A stretch of DNA of 61,590 nt from Streptomyces mangrovisoli (GCF_000974985.2 NZ_LAVA02000084.1:1-61590); one strand, 5' to 3'. Positions 15,959 through 24,578 are shown, counted from the stretch's first letter. Translations and numbers: made by a program. Notes: generated by a model from the sequence alone, not told the origin.

Positions 15959-17275
15959 TCACAGCTCCCCCATCCGCCGGATCACGGGGGCGACGCGCTG
16001 GACGCCGTGGCGGTAGGCGCCGCGCGCCGCGCGGCGGACGATCTGCCGGACCGGCCCCGGGGCCTTGTCGGCGGCGGGCGCGCCGGGCAGCGGGGCCCCG
16101 TCGGGGCCGAGGTGGTGGCGGGCGAGGATGCCCGGGAGGTAACCGGGCGCGGTGCGCAGCGTGTAGTAGGGGTCGAGGGGCGCGAGACCGCCGGGGCGGT
16201 CGAGCAGCTTGCCGATGCGCTCGCGCGCCGCGTCGAAGGCCGCGTCGTACGACGCCCCGCCGGCCGCGACCCCCTGCCGGGCCACCCACGCGGGGTCGGG
16301 CTCGGGCCGGTGACCGGCGTCGAGCTGGTCCCAGGAGGCGAGGCAGCCGGAGCCGACGAAGTGGTGGTTGCCGAGCCCCTCGCGCACCCCGAGGTCGGTG
16401 AGCAGCACCGTCGGGATCTGGCGGTGCAGCGACTCCAGGGCGGCGGTGGAACTGACGGTGACCAGCAGGTCGGTGCGGTCGAGGACCTCGCCCATGTGCC
16501 CGTAGACCAGCTTGAGGTTGGCGGGCAGGTCCTGGCTCTGCGCCAGCTTCTGGTAGGGCAGTTCCTCGATGTGCGTGGTGTGCTCGCCCGGCTTGGAGCG
16601 CAGCTTGAGCAGCACCTCGCGCTCGGGGTGGCGGCGGGCGTGCCGGATCAGCCGCTCCAGCAGGTAGGCACGGTCCTTGCGGCTCTCCGGCACGGAGGGC
16701 TGCGCGGCGAACACCACCGTGTAGGGCTCGTGTTCACCGGTGTAGGGCGCGCCGCCGAGGAAGGGCAGCGCCACCTCGGTCACCGCGGTCGCCTCGGCGC
16801 CCACCCCGTCGTACACGGCCCGGAAACGGTCGGCGTCCTGGCGGGAGTTGGCGAGGACGAGGTCCGCGCCGTGCCGCAGCAGCAGGCCGTCGGCGAGCTT
16901 CTCGTAGACGACGCCGACGTATCCGGTGACGACGACGGGGCGTTCGGTGGTGTCGGCCCACAGGTGCCGCAGCCCGTGCAGCATCGCCTGCACGCCGCCG
17001 CCGACCAGCGCGAGGACCAGGACGTCGTAGGACTGCTCGCGCAGGGCGCGCAGGAACTCGACGCCGGTGACCTCACGGAGGGACTCGGCGTGGACGCCGA
17101 CTTCCGCGAGCTGACGGGGGGTCGGGGTGGCACGGCCCCGGAGCAGGTAGCCGTCGAGCCGCATCTCCGTGCCGGCGGGCAGGAGGCGTTGCGCGGTGAG
17201 CGCACCCCATTTCCACCGGGTGTCGGAGTCGGCGAGGACGGCAACTCGTCGGGACTTCGTTGGACTTGCTGGCAC
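15959..17275 (-). CDS. Putative glycosyltransferase, DUF6716-like
   Basis: A 438-residue protein that resembles the Streptomyces DUF6716 putative glycosyltransferases. It has a GT-B-like pattern: a Rossmann-like start RRVAVLADSDTRWKWGALTA, VLVLALVGGGVQAML, a second half beginning YTVVFAAQPSVPESRKDRAYLLERLI, and a donor-site-like block LLVTVSSTAALESLHRQIPTVLLTDLG. First gene of the nonulosonate operon, 20 bases ahead of neuA. GTG 17275 gives the natural N-terminus VPASPTKS and lies 7 bases after TACGGT, so the transcript may be leaderless; TTG 17314 is the longer option. It is divergent from a GT2 gene. Confidence 0.7.
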   Translation of the reverse strand: MPASPTKSRRVAVLADSDTRWKWGALTAQRLLPAGTEMRLDGYLLRGRATPTPRQLAEVGVHAESLREVTGVEFLRALREQSYDVLVLALVGGGVQAMLHGLRHLWADTTERPVVVTGYVGVVYEKLADGLLLRHGADLVLANSRQDADRFRAVYDGVGAEATAVTEVALPFLGGAPYTGEHEPYTVVFAAQPSVPESRKDRAYLLERLIRHARRHPEREVLLKLRSKPGEHTTHIEELPYQKLAQSQDLPANLKLVYGHMGEVLDRTDLLVTVSSTAALESLHRQIPTVLLTDLGVREGLGNHHFVGSGCLASWDQLDAGHRPEPDPAWVARQGVAAGGASYDAAFDAARERIGKLLDRPGGLAPLDPYYTLRTAPGYLPGILARHHLGPDGAPLPGAPAADKAPGPVRQIVRRAARGAYRHGVQRVAPVIRRMGEL

Positions 17276-17473
17276 GTCGAAGACCGTAGGAAGCGATTCC
17301 CAGGATCCGCCCAACCCGAATTGAACAAGAGGTTAACAGCGCCCCGCCGAATAGGGAATCAGGTCCGGTTTCCACAGCAAAAAAACCTGGTTCACAGGTT
17401 CGCCACGCGTCGTTCACCTGACATCAAGTTCACAGAAAGGAGGGGTGACGGGCCGCACCCTAACGTCCGACGG
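17276..17473. promoter_or_regulatory. Divergent promoter region of the glycan locus
   Basis: Both flanking genes begin 7 bases after a -10-like hexamer: TACGGT on the minus strand (17288-17283) and TAACGT on the plus strand (17461-17466). This suggests leaderless transcripts in both directions. A perfect-looking Shine-Dalgarno, AAAGGAGGGG (17436-17445), lies nearly 30 bases before the plus-strand GTG, too far to serve it. No clear -35 boxes were found. Confidence 0.5.
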
Positions 17474-18454
17474 GTGGTCAAGCTCTCCGTCATCGTGCCG
17501 TTCTACAACGTGCAGCAATACGCGCCCGACACTCTGAAGAGTCTGCGTGCGAACGCACGTGACGACTTCGAATTCATTCTCGTCGACGACTGTTCCCGCG
17601 ACGGGACCCCGGACATTCTCGCGCGCGCGGAGCGCGAACTGCCCGGCGCGGTCCTCGTGAGACACGAACAGAACGGAGGACTGGCCACCGCCCGCAACAC
17701 CGGAATCGATCGCGCACGGGGCGAGTACCTCACCTTCCTCGACGGGGACGACTGGCTCGCTCCCGGCTATTACCCACAACTGGTCGCCGCCATCGAGGAT
17801 CTGGGCTGCGATTTCGTCCGTACCGATCATGTGCAGTGCACCGCGCGGGCCCGTGCCGTGCACCGGGTGCCCGTCGGGCGCCGGGGTGTCGTGCTCGACC
17901 CGCGCGACGCGATCCTGCCGCCCGACCGCTCCACCTCCGTGGACTACGCGTACGCGTGGGCGGGGATCTACCACCGCCGGCTGGTGGACCGGGGGCTGCT
18001 GCACTTCACCGACGGACTGCGCACGGCGGAGGACCGGCCGTGGATCTGGAAGCTGCACCGGCGGGCCGAATCCTTCGCCGCCGTGGGCCTGCTGGGCGTT
18101 TTCTACCGGCGCGGAGTCGCCTCCTCTCTCACCCAGATCGGTGATGTGCGTCAACTCGATTTCATTCGCGCATTCGACCAGGTGATCGAGGAGACGGCGG
18201 CCGATCCCGATGCCGATAAGCTGCTGCCGAAAGCGGTGCGCACCTATTGCGCGATCATGGCTCATCATCTGGGCTCGATCGAGAGGTTCGAACCCGCGGT
18301 GGCCAGAAAATTGCGTTCACTGAGTTCCGCGGCGCTGAAGCGAATGCCGCAGGACGTGCTGGCGGAGGTAATGGACACGATGGACCAGCAGCGGGCGGCC
18401 CGGCTCCGGCGCCTCAAGCGCAGGCCCACCGGCGCGCGGACGGTGGCCGCCTGA
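17474..18454 (+). CDS. Family 2 glycosyltransferase (copy A)
   Basis: A 326-residue inverting GT-A enzyme. KLSVIVPFYNVQQYAPDTLKSL and FEFILVDDCSRDGT bind the nucleotide sugar, NGGLATARNTGIDRARGEYLTFLDGDDWL carries the DxD motif (DGDD), and LRTAEDRPWIWKLHR is the usual acceptor and catalytic-base region. GTG 17474 is the only plausible start for this N-terminus. Its stop overlaps the next gene's ATG (TGATG). A second enzyme with the same C-terminal blocks (YYRRGV, SLTQIGDVRQLDF) lies at 22736-23719 in mirror position. Likely builds the wall glycan; donor and acceptor unknown. Confidence 0.9.
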   Translation: MVKLSVIVPFYNVQQYAPDTLKSLRANARDDFEFILVDDCSRDGTPDILARAERELPGAVLVRHEQNGGLATARNTGIDRARGEYLTFLDGDDWLAPGYYPQLVAAIEDLGCDFVRTDHVQCTARARAVHRVPVGRRGVVLDPRDAILPPDRSTSVDYAYAWAGIYHRRLVDRGLLHFTDGLRTAEDRPWIWKLHRRAESFAAVGLLGVFYRRGVASSLTQIGDVRQLDFIRAFDQVIEETAADPDADKLLPKAVRTYCAIMAHHLGSIERFEPAVARKLRSLSSAALKRMPQDVLAEVMDTMDQQRAARLRRLKRRPTGARTVAA

Positions 18455-19866
18455 TGCCACGCACCACCCGTATCTTCTGCGCGTCGACGCTCTACGGCGC
18501 CGCCACCCTGGCCGCCGCTCTCGACGCGGGCCTGTTCTCGCCGGTCGACCGCCAGTTGCTGCTGATCACGAACAACTCGGCGACCCCCGAGACCACGCCG
18601 TCCGTCGACGCGATGCCCGGCTTCGCCGCCGTGCGCGACCGCTTCGACGAGGTGCTGTCGTGGAACGAGACCATCTCGCCGTTCCACCCGGGCGGTTGGG
18701 CGCCGCGCGCCGACGACGTCCCCATGTGGGAGCGGTACGTACGGCTGCTGTGGAACCTCGGCGACGACGAGGTGCAGCTCGCCGTGGAGTCCGTCCAGGT
18801 CAACCCGGCGCTCGCGCTGTGCCAGCTGTTCACCGGCGCCCCCGTCGACGTCTACGCGGACGGCCTCATAAGCTACGGCCCCACGCGCGACAAGATCGAC
18901 CCGCTGGTCGGCACCCGGATCGGCCGGCTGCTGCACCTCGATCTGGTCCCGGGCCTCACCCCGCTGCTGCTCACCGAGTTCGACGTGCGCCCGGAACTCG
19001 TACCGGCCGAGGCGTTCCTGAAGGTGCTCGGCGAACTCGCCGAACCCGAGAGCGAACTGGCCGAATTCACCCGGGCGTCCGGGGCGCTCGGATCAGCCGG
19101 GTCGGCCGGGTCGGCCGTACCTCCCGCCGCCGACGAGCGGCCCGCGCTGCTGCTCGGCCAGTACCTGTCCGCCCTCGGCATCCTCACCGACGCCGAGGAG
19201 GAGGGGCTGCATCTGCGCATGGTCGGCGGCGCGGTGGCGCTCGGCCACCGCACGCTCGTCTTCAAGCCGCACCCCACCGCCCCGGCCCGCTGGTCGCGGC
19301 TCCTGGAGGACCGGGCGGCCGAACTGGGCGCGCGCCTGAGCGTCCTCGACCGGCCAGTCCTCGCCGAGGTGGCGTTCCAGCGGATGCGCCCGGCGCTCGT
19401 CGTGGGCTGCTTCTCCACCGCCCTGTTCACCGCGGCCGGTTTCTACGGCATCCCGGTGGCCCGGGTCGGCACCGACACCCTGCTGGCCCGGCTCACGCCG
19501 TACCAGAACAGCAACCGGGTGCCGCTCACCCTGGCCGACGCGCTGCTGCCCGACCTCGCGGACCGGGCGGCCGTCGAGGCGTGGTCCATGCCGGGGGCGG
19601 AGCAGGGCGCCGCGCTGGCCGGACTGCTCGCGGCGGTCGGTTTCGCGATGCAGCCCAAGATCCACCCGCAGCTGCGGGGGGCGGCCGAGGAGTACCTCTC
19701 GCGGCATCTCTCGCCGCGCACCTGGCGGTACTTCAAGCGCCGCCGGCTGACCTCGCTGGCCCTGCCGGGCGCCCTACCGGCGCAGCTGTCGTTCATCCCG
19801 CGCAATGCCACGGTCCGCCGGCTGGCCCGCCGCGCCCGCGCGCTGAGCCGGGCGGCCAAGCGCTGA
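18454..19866 (+). CDS. Polysialyltransferase-like glycosyltransferase (copy A)
   Basis: A 470-residue protein resembling the alpha-2,8-polysialyltransferase family. Features are an N-terminal IFCASTLYGAATLAAAL, the block PVDVYADGLISYGPTRDK, LVFKPHPTAP (K-x-HP motif) near residue 270, and GCFSTALFTAAGFYGIPVARVGTDTLL (serine/threonine motif). A short GSAGSAGSA linker lies mid-protein. Translationally coupled to the GT2 gene by TGATG. With NeuB and NeuA-HAD encoded 3 kb away, it is a candidate polymerase for a CMP-nonulosonate. A paralogue lies at 21297-22739. Confidence 0.8.
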   Translation: MPRTTRIFCASTLYGAATLAAALDAGLFSPVDRQLLLITNNSATPETTPSVDAMPGFAAVRDRFDEVLSWNETISPFHPGGWAPRADDVPMWERYVRLLWNLGDDEVQLAVESVQVNPALALCQLFTGAPVDVYADGLISYGPTRDKIDPLVGTRIGRLLHLDLVPGLTPLLLTEFDVRPELVPAEAFLKVLGELAEPESELAEFTRASGALGSAGSAGSAVPPAADERPALLLGQYLSALGILTDAEEEGLHLRMVGGAVALGHRTLVFKPHPTAPARWSRLLEDRAAELGARLSVLDRPVLAEVAFQRMRPALVVGCFSTALFTAAGFYGIPVARVGTDTLLARLTPYQNSNRVPLTLADALLPDLADRAAVEAWSMPGAEQGAALAGLLAAVGFAMQPKIHPQLRGAAEEYLSRHLSPRTWRYFKRRRLTSLALPGALPAQLSFIPRNATVRRLARRARALSRAAKR

Positions 19867-19997
19867 CCGGGCGGTACGGCTCGCCCCGGGCCGTACCGCC
19901 CCTGCCCTGTTCCCGGCCCGCGGGTGCGCGGGCCGCCGCCGCGCCTCGCGGGAGCGGCGGCCTCCGCGCCCGCGGGCCCCTCGCAGAAAGCCCCGGG

Positions 19998-21164
19998 ATG
20001 AATCCCACCGACCTGGTCCCCAAGCCGTCGATACCCGGCACCCCGGCCGCCGCGGACGCGCCCGCACCCGCACCCGCCCGGCAGCGGTCCGGCGGGGCCC
20101 GGCTGCGGGCGCTGGACGGCCTGCGGCTGCTGGCCGCCCTGATGGTCTGCCTCTACCACTTCGCCGGCAAGAACGGCCCGGTGGACGCCTCCTGGCACCA
20201 GTCCCCCGGCATCATGTTCCCGACGCTGTCCCGCCTCGCGGTCTACGGCTGCCTCGGCGTGCAGTTCTTCTTCGTCATCAGCGGCTTCGTGATCTGCATG
20301 AGCAGCTGGGGCCGCACCCTGGGCGACTTCGTCCGCTCCCGGGTCACCCGCATCTACCCGGCCTACTGGACCGCCCTGTTCATCGTGGCGGGCGCCTCCC
20401 TGCTGCTGCCGGTCGTCGTCAAGCCGCTGCGGATGGACGAGTTCCTGGTGAACCTGACCCTGCTCCAGCAGCCGATGGGCGTGCCGCGGGTGCTGGGCGT
20501 GTGCTGGACGCTCTGGGTCGAGGTGCGCTTCTACGCGCTGTTCGGGCTGTTCGTGGTCTGGCGGGGCGTCACCTACCGCCGGGTGGTGATGTTCTGCGCC
20601 GTGTGGACGTTCGTGTCGATGTTCGCGCGCGTCGCGCACAGCGAGCTCGCCGACCAGCTGGTGATGCGCGACCACGCGCCGTTCTTCATCGGCGGGCTGG
20701 CCCTGTACCTGATCCACCGCCACGGCGGCAATCTGATGCTGTGGGGCATCGTCGGCATGTCCCTGCTGCTCGGCCAGCGCTACTCGGTGACGGCGCTGTG
20801 GCACCCGGGCATGCACGGCGACTTCCACCGCGACCCGCATGTGATCGAGCTGATCGTCACGCTCGCCTTCGCGTCCGTCGCGGTGGTCGCGGTCGGCTGG
20901 ACCCACTGGGCGAACTGGCGCTGGCTGACCACGGCCGGCGCGCTGACGTACCCCTTCTACCTGATCCACGAGCACCTGGGCTGGTTCGCCATCCGGGTGC
21001 TGCACCGGGGCCTCGGGCTGCCGCCGTACGCCACCCTGGCGCTGACCGTGGCCGGACTGCTCGTGCTCGCCCATCTCATGCACCGGTTCGTGGAGAAGCC
21101 GCTCGGGCCGCGGATGAAGCGGGCCCTCGTGAGCCGGCCGGCCGGGGCGCCCGTGACGCGCTGA
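19998..21164 (+). CDS. Acyltransferase 3 family membrane protein (OafA-like)
   Basis: A 388-residue integral membrane O-acyltransferase. After a Pro/Ala-rich cytoplasmic start (residues 1-35) comes the family opening LRALDGLRLLAALMVCLYHF with the conserved histidine, then YGCLGVQFFFVISGFVICMSSWG, RVTRIYPAYWTALF, and about ten hydrophobic segments ending in LTYPFYLIHEHLGWFAIRVL. It would add acetyl or another acyl group to a polymer on or through the membrane. Last gene of the plus-strand glycan unit. ATG 19998 follows GAAAG and is the first Met of the domain. Confidence 0.88.
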   Translation: MNPTDLVPKPSIPGTPAAADAPAPAPARQRSGGARLRALDGLRLLAALMVCLYHFAGKNGPVDASWHQSPGIMFPTLSRLAVYGCLGVQFFFVISGFVICMSSWGRTLGDFVRSRVTRIYPAYWTALFIVAGASLLLPVVVKPLRMDEFLVNLTLLQQPMGVPRVLGVCWTLWVEVRFYALFGLFVVWRGVTYRRVVMFCAVWTFVSMFARVAHSELADQLVMRDHAPFFIGGLALYLIHRHGGNLMLWGIVGMSLLLGQRYSVTALWHPGMHGDFHRDPHVIELIVTLAFASVAVVAVGWTHWANWRWLTTAGALTYPFYLIHEHLGWFAIRVLHRGLGLPPYATLALTVAGLLVLAHLMHRFVEKPLGPRMKRALVSRPAGAPVTR

Positions 21165-21196
21165 GACGCCCGTGACGCGCTGAGGCGGCGCGCGGC

Positions 21197-21230
21197 AAAA
21201 AGGCCCGCCCCGGGTCCGGGGCGGGCCTTT
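21197..21230. terminator. Bidirectional terminator between the convergent glycan genes
   Basis: Perfect 14-bp stem (AAAGGCCCGCCCCG and complement, loop GGTC) with an A-run on the left and a T-run on the right, so it can act as a canonical terminator for both the acyltransferase (+) and the polysialyltransferase-like gene (-). Confidence 0.9.
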
Positions 21231-21296
21231 CCGTGCTTCCGTGCGGCTGCCGTGCTTCCGTGCGACTGCCAGGCCTTCCGTGCGACTGCCGGGCCG

Positions 21297-22739
21297 TCAG
21301 CCCTGGCGGGCGGCCGCGGTGGCGCGCAGCTGGCGCACCGCGCGGCGGACCGCCGGGTGGCGGCGCAGCGCCTCGGCGCGGACCGGGCTGCCGCCGGGCA
21401 GGCGCAGGGTGGTCAGCCGGCGCTTCTTGAAGTAGCGCCCGTGGGTGGCGAGATGGCCGGTGAGCCAGGCGATCGTCTCGGTGCGCAGATCCGGGTGCTT
21501 GCGGGACTGCATGCAGTACCCGACGGCGCGCACCAGTGGGCCGAGCGCCGCGCCCGCCGCGGACAGGTCGAGCGGTTCGCCGACGCTCTCGTGCTCGGCG
21601 TCGGGCAGCACCGCGTCGATGACGGTGAGCGGGACCCGGTTGCTGTTCTCGTACGGCGTGATGCGGTCGAGGAGCATCTCCGTGCCGACGCGGGCCACCG
21701 GGATGCCGTAGAAGGCCGCCGCGGTCATCAGGGCGGTGGAGAAGCAGCCGATGACGAGCTGGGGCTTCAGGAAGGCGAACACGGTCTCCGCGAGCACCGG
21801 TTCGGACAGCACGGTCACCCGGACGCCGAGCTCCGCGGCCGCCGCCTCCAGCGACGTGCTGTACGCGACCGGGGCGCTGGGGTGCGGCTTGAACAGGATG
21901 TCCGTGTGGCCCGCCCTGGCGGCGGCGCGGAGCATCCGCACGTGCAGCTGCTCCTCCTCGTCCTGGGTGATCAGTTCGATCGCGGAGAGGTACTGGCCGA
22001 GCAGCACGGCCGTGGGCCGGTCGCGCTCCGGCAGGCGCCGGGCGAGGAGTTCGGCGCCGTCCGCGCCGATCTGCGCCAGGACGCCGACGATGGCGGCGTT
22101 GGGCACGGCCTCCGGCTGCACGCCGTACTCGGCGAGCAGCATCGGGCGCAGCCCGGGGATCAGGTCGAGGTGGAGCACCCGGGCGATACGGCTGCTCATG
22201 TGGTGCGGGATGCGGTTGCGGGTGGGGCCGTAGCTCATCAGGCCGTCCGCGTAGACGTGGATCGGGCTGTCCGAGAAGATCTCGGCGACCGCGCGCGAGG
22301 GGTTGGCCTGGATCGACTCGCAGGCGATCTCCACGGGCGCGTCGCCCAGGTTCCAGGCGAGGCGGACGGCCTTCTCCCACAGCCCGGCGTCCTGGAGGCG
22401 GGGCGACCAGCCGACCGGGTGGTGCGGGGAGATGAACTCGTTCCAGGAGCGCACCTCGTCGAACTCGGGGCGCAGCTTCTCGAATCCGGCCATCCGGTCC
22501 AGCGGGGTGCTGACCTCGGGGATCGCGGCGACGTTGCTGACCACGAGGATGCGGCGGTGGGCGGCGCGGGGGCCGAACAGCCCGGCGCGCAGCGCGGCGG
22601 TGACGGTCGCGGCGGCGTACTGCGTGGCGGAGAAGAAGATCTGGACGGTGCCGGGCGTACCGGTCGGTTCGTTCGTGCCGGTCGTACCGGTCGGGTCGTT
22701 CGTGCCGGTCGTACCGGTCGGGTCGTTCGTGCCGCTCAT
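21297..22739 (-). CDS. Polysialyltransferase-like glycosyltransferase (copy B) with a repeat N-terminus
   Basis: A 480-residue paralogue of the protein at 18454-19866. It shares AATVTAALRAGLFGP, SWNEFISPHHPVGWSPR, IHVYADGLMSYGPTR, ILFKPHPSAP and GCFSTALMTAAAFYGIPVARVGTE. The N-terminus carries about three copies of a nine-residue repeat, GTNDPTGTT, absent from copy A. Its ATG overlaps the GT2 copy B stop by four bases (ATGA). The repeat is encoded by a 27-bp tandem DNA repeat and may vary in number between strains. Probably polymerises or transfers the nonulosonic acid. Confidence 0.8.
   Translation of the reverse strand: MSGTNDPTGTTGTNDPTGTTGTNEPTGTPGTVQIFFSATQYAAATVTAALRAGLFGPRAAHRRILVVSNVAAIPEVSTPLDRMAGFEKLRPEFDEVRSWNEFISPHHPVGWSPRLQDAGLWEKAVRLAWNLGDAPVEIACESIQANPSRAVAEIFSDSPIHVYADGLMSYGPTRNRIPHHMSSRIARVLHLDLIPGLRPMLLAEYGVQPEAVPNAAIVGVLAQIGADGAELLARRLPERDRPTAVLLGQYLSAIELITQDEEEQLHVRMLRAAARAGHTDILFKPHPSAPVAYSTSLEAAAAELGVRVTVLSEPVLAETVFAFLKPQLVIGCFSTALMTAAAFYGIPVARVGTEMLLDRITPYENSNRVPLTVIDAVLPDAEHESVGEPLDLSAAGAALGPLVRAVGYCMQSRKHPDLRTETIAWLTGHLATHGRYFKKRRLTTLRLPGGSPVRAEALRRHPAVRRAVRQLRATAAARQG
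22655..22736. repeat. 27-bp tandem repeat, about 3 copies, inside a coding region
   Basis: The unit reads, on the plus strand, close to GTCGTACCGGTCGGGTCGTT followed by CGTGCCG. It encodes GTNDPTGTT on the minus strand. The third copy (toward 22655) is slightly degenerate (GTNEPTGTP). The length is a multiple of three, so copy-number change keeps the frame. Confidence 0.8.
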
Positions 22740-23719
22740 GCCGCGACTCCCTTCAGGCCGCCGCGTATCCGGCGCAGTGTGTGCACGCGCTCCTCGCCCA
22801 TGCCGACGAGCGCCTCGTTCAGTTCGTCCTCGGTCATCCGGCCGAGCGCCTCGGCGGCCATCTGCCGCAGCCGGGAGGCGACCCCGCGCTCGAACCGGCC
22901 GCGGTCGAGCAGCTGGTGGGCGATGACGACGCAGTAGTTGCGCAGGGCCTTCTTGCGCAGCTTCGCGGCCTCGGGGTCGTCCGCGAGCTCGGCGAGCACG
23001 AGGTCGAAGGAGCGGAAGAAGTCCAGCTGCCGCACGTCGCCGATCTGGGTCAGCGAGGTGGTGACGCCCCGGCGGTAGAACACCCCGCGCAGGCTGGCGA
23101 CGGCGTAGGACTCGGCGCTGCGGTGCAGCCCCCAGATCCAGGGCCGGTCCTCGGCGGTGCGCAGGCCGTCGTGGAAGCGCAGCAGCCCGCGGTCGAGCAG
23201 ACGGCGGTGGTAGACACCGGCCCACGCGTAGGGGTAGTCGACCATCGTGGTGTCGTCGACGGGGAAGATCGAGCCGCGCGGGTCGAGCGGGATGTGCCGA
23301 CGGCCCTCGGGGGCCTTGTGGACGGCCCGCTCCAGGCCGGTGACCTGGACGTGGTCGGTGCGCACGAAGTCCACGTCGAGGCGCTGGACGGCGTCCACGA
23401 GGTCGGCGAGGTAACCGGGGGCGAGCCAGTCGTCGCCGTCCAGGAAGGTCAGATAGCGGCCCTCGGCGGCGTCGATGCCGGTGTTGCGTGCGGTGGCCAG
23501 CCCGCCGTTCCGCTCATGCCGGATCACCCTGCTGTTCCTCAGGCCCTTGGTCAGGGCGAGGAGTGCCTCATAGGTCCGGTCCTTCGTCGACCGGTCCTCC
23601 ACGAAGACGAACTCGAAGTCGTCCCGAGCGTTGTTGACCAGGCTGGTCACCGTGTCGGGCACGTACGTCTCGATGTTGAAGCAGGGGACGACGACGGACA
23701 GTGTCGGTTCTTTGGCCAC
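22736..23719 (-). CDS. Family 2 glycosyltransferase (copy B)
   Basis: A 327-residue GT2 enzyme, a paralogue of the gene at 17474. TLSVVVPCFNIETYVPDTVTSL, FVFVEDRSTKDRT and NGGLATARNTGIDAAEGRYLTFLDGDDWL give the GT-A fold and DxD motif. LRTAEDRPWIWGLHR and FYRRGVTTSLTQIGDVRQLDF match copy A. GTG 23719 is the first start before the domain; its ribosome-binding site is weak (CAGGTG). It leads the two-gene minus-strand unit GT2-B/polyST-B, the mirror image of GT2-A/polyST-A across the acyltransferase. Confidence 0.88.
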   Translation of the reverse strand: MAKEPTLSVVVPCFNIETYVPDTVTSLVNNARDDFEFVFVEDRSTKDRTYEALLALTKGLRNSRVIRHERNGGLATARNTGIDAAEGRYLTFLDGDDWLAPGYLADLVDAVQRLDVDFVRTDHVQVTGLERAVHKAPEGRRHIPLDPRGSIFPVDDTTMVDYPYAWAGVYHRRLLDRGLLRFHDGLRTAEDRPWIWGLHRSAESYAVASLRGVFYRRGVTTSLTQIGDVRQLDFFRSFDLVLAELADDPEAAKLRKKALRNYCVVIAHQLLDRGRFERGVASRLRQMAAEALGRMTEDELNEALVGMGEERVHTLRRIRGGLKGVAA

Positions 23720-23850
23720 GTGTGCGCACCTGTGTTTTCTGCGGAAAGATTCGCGAAATCCTAGGGACGCCCGAACCGCCCGGACGCGTCCTCACGCCGA
23801 CCTCCAGGTGAACTCGGCATGACATCCCCCTCCGCCCGGCGACACGGCTC

Positions 23851-24501
23851 CTAGGAGACGCCGTAGCGCACCCCCACGCCCGCCACGATCAGCGCCAGGC
23901 CCTCCTCGAAGCCCTCGTCGTGGCGGTCGAACAGTTCGGTGCCGGCCTCGGCCGACAGGGGGAACCGGGCGAGCAGCCGGGCCCGTTCGTCGAGGTCGTA
24001 GCCGGCGGTGCGCTCGTCGGGGAGCGGCTTGACGGCCTGCTCCTCGACGACGAATCCGATGGTGTACGAGTACGCCGTGGTGGTCGCCCGGACCGCCTGG
24101 ACGAGGGTGAAGCCCGCGCCGGTGAGCAGGGCCAGGTTCTGCTCCATCTCGACGGCGTGGTCGACGCCGGTGAAGCGGGAGCCGCTGAAGACGCGGGCGC
24201 CGTCGCGGTAGCCGAGGAGCGCGGCGCGCAGGCTGCGGTTCATCACCGTGAGGCGCCGGACCCAGGTGTCGGCGGGGTCGAGGACGGCCCCGGCGACCAT
24301 CCGCCGGTACATCTCGGTGGCCATCTCGTCGAGCAGCGCCTGCTTGTCCTTGAAGTGCCAGTACAGGGCGGGCGCCTTCACGTCGAGCGCCGTCGCGATG
24401 GCCCGCAGGGTCAGCCCGTCGAGGCCGGTCTCGTTCAGCAGCTTCAGGGCCGTGTCGGCGACGCGCTTGCGGTCGAGTGGGGTCCGTCGTTCCGTGCTCA
24501 C
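23851..24501 (-). CDS. TetR family repressor (TetR-C1 class), likely controls the adjacent monooxygenase
   Basis: 216 residues. The N-terminal helix-turn-helix LTLRAIATALDVKAPALYWHFKDKQALLDEM is a typical TetR DNA-binding domain. The rest resembles the tetracycline-repressor class C-terminal ligand domain (LLTGAGFTLVQAVRATTTAYSYTIGFVVEEQA). GTG 24501 is the start. The gene is divergent from an FAD monooxygenase, and the 78-bp gap contains two CTTAACG-type palindromes, one immediately upstream of this gene. This is the standard arrangement for a self-repressing regulator of a flavin hydroxylase. The inducer is unknown. Confidence 0.92.
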   Translation of the reverse strand: MSTERRTPLDRKRVADTALKLLNETGLDGLTLRAIATALDVKAPALYWHFKDKQALLDEMATEMYRRMVAGAVLDPADTWVRRLTVMNRSLRAALLGYRDGARVFSGSRFTGVDHAVEMEQNLALLTGAGFTLVQAVRATTTAYSYTIGFVVEEQAVKPLPDERTAGYDLDERARLLARFPLSAEAGTELFDRHDEGFEEGLALIVAGVGVRYGVS

Positions 24502-24517
24502 GCGGGCAAGCTTGACA

Positions 24518-24534
24518 CCTTAACGCCGTTAAGG
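24518..24534. promoter_or_regulatory. TetR operator 1
   Basis: CCTTAACGCCGTTAAGG is a perfect palindrome of 8-bp arms around one central base. It is 17 bases upstream of the TetR start and lies just after TTGACA (24512-24517), a consensus -35 for the monooxygenase. Confidence 0.8.
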
Positions 24535-24551
24535 GCACGCTCGAAGGCAGC

Positions 24552-24568
24552 ACTTAATGGCGTTAAGG
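24552..24568. promoter_or_regulatory. TetR operator 2, overlapping the monooxygenase ribosome-binding site
   Basis: ACTTAATGGCGTTAAGG matches operator 1 with one mismatch between its arms. The centres are 34 bp apart, about three helical turns. It runs into AAGGAG (24565-24570), the ribosome-binding site of the monooxygenase. Confidence 0.7.
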
Positions 24569-24578
24569 AGAGTGGATC

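Noticed and set aside
16007..17473. Long N-terminal extension of the GT2 gene at 17474
   Set aside because: The extension is antisense to the DUF6716-like gene and lacks any domain; the GT2 fold begins at 17474.
17445..17534. Short upstream frame starting at GTG 17445 right after AAAGGAGGGG
   Set aside because: The Shine-Dalgarno is too close to that GTG, and the frame ends inside the GT2 gene with no meaningful product; the GT2 transcript may start downstream of it.
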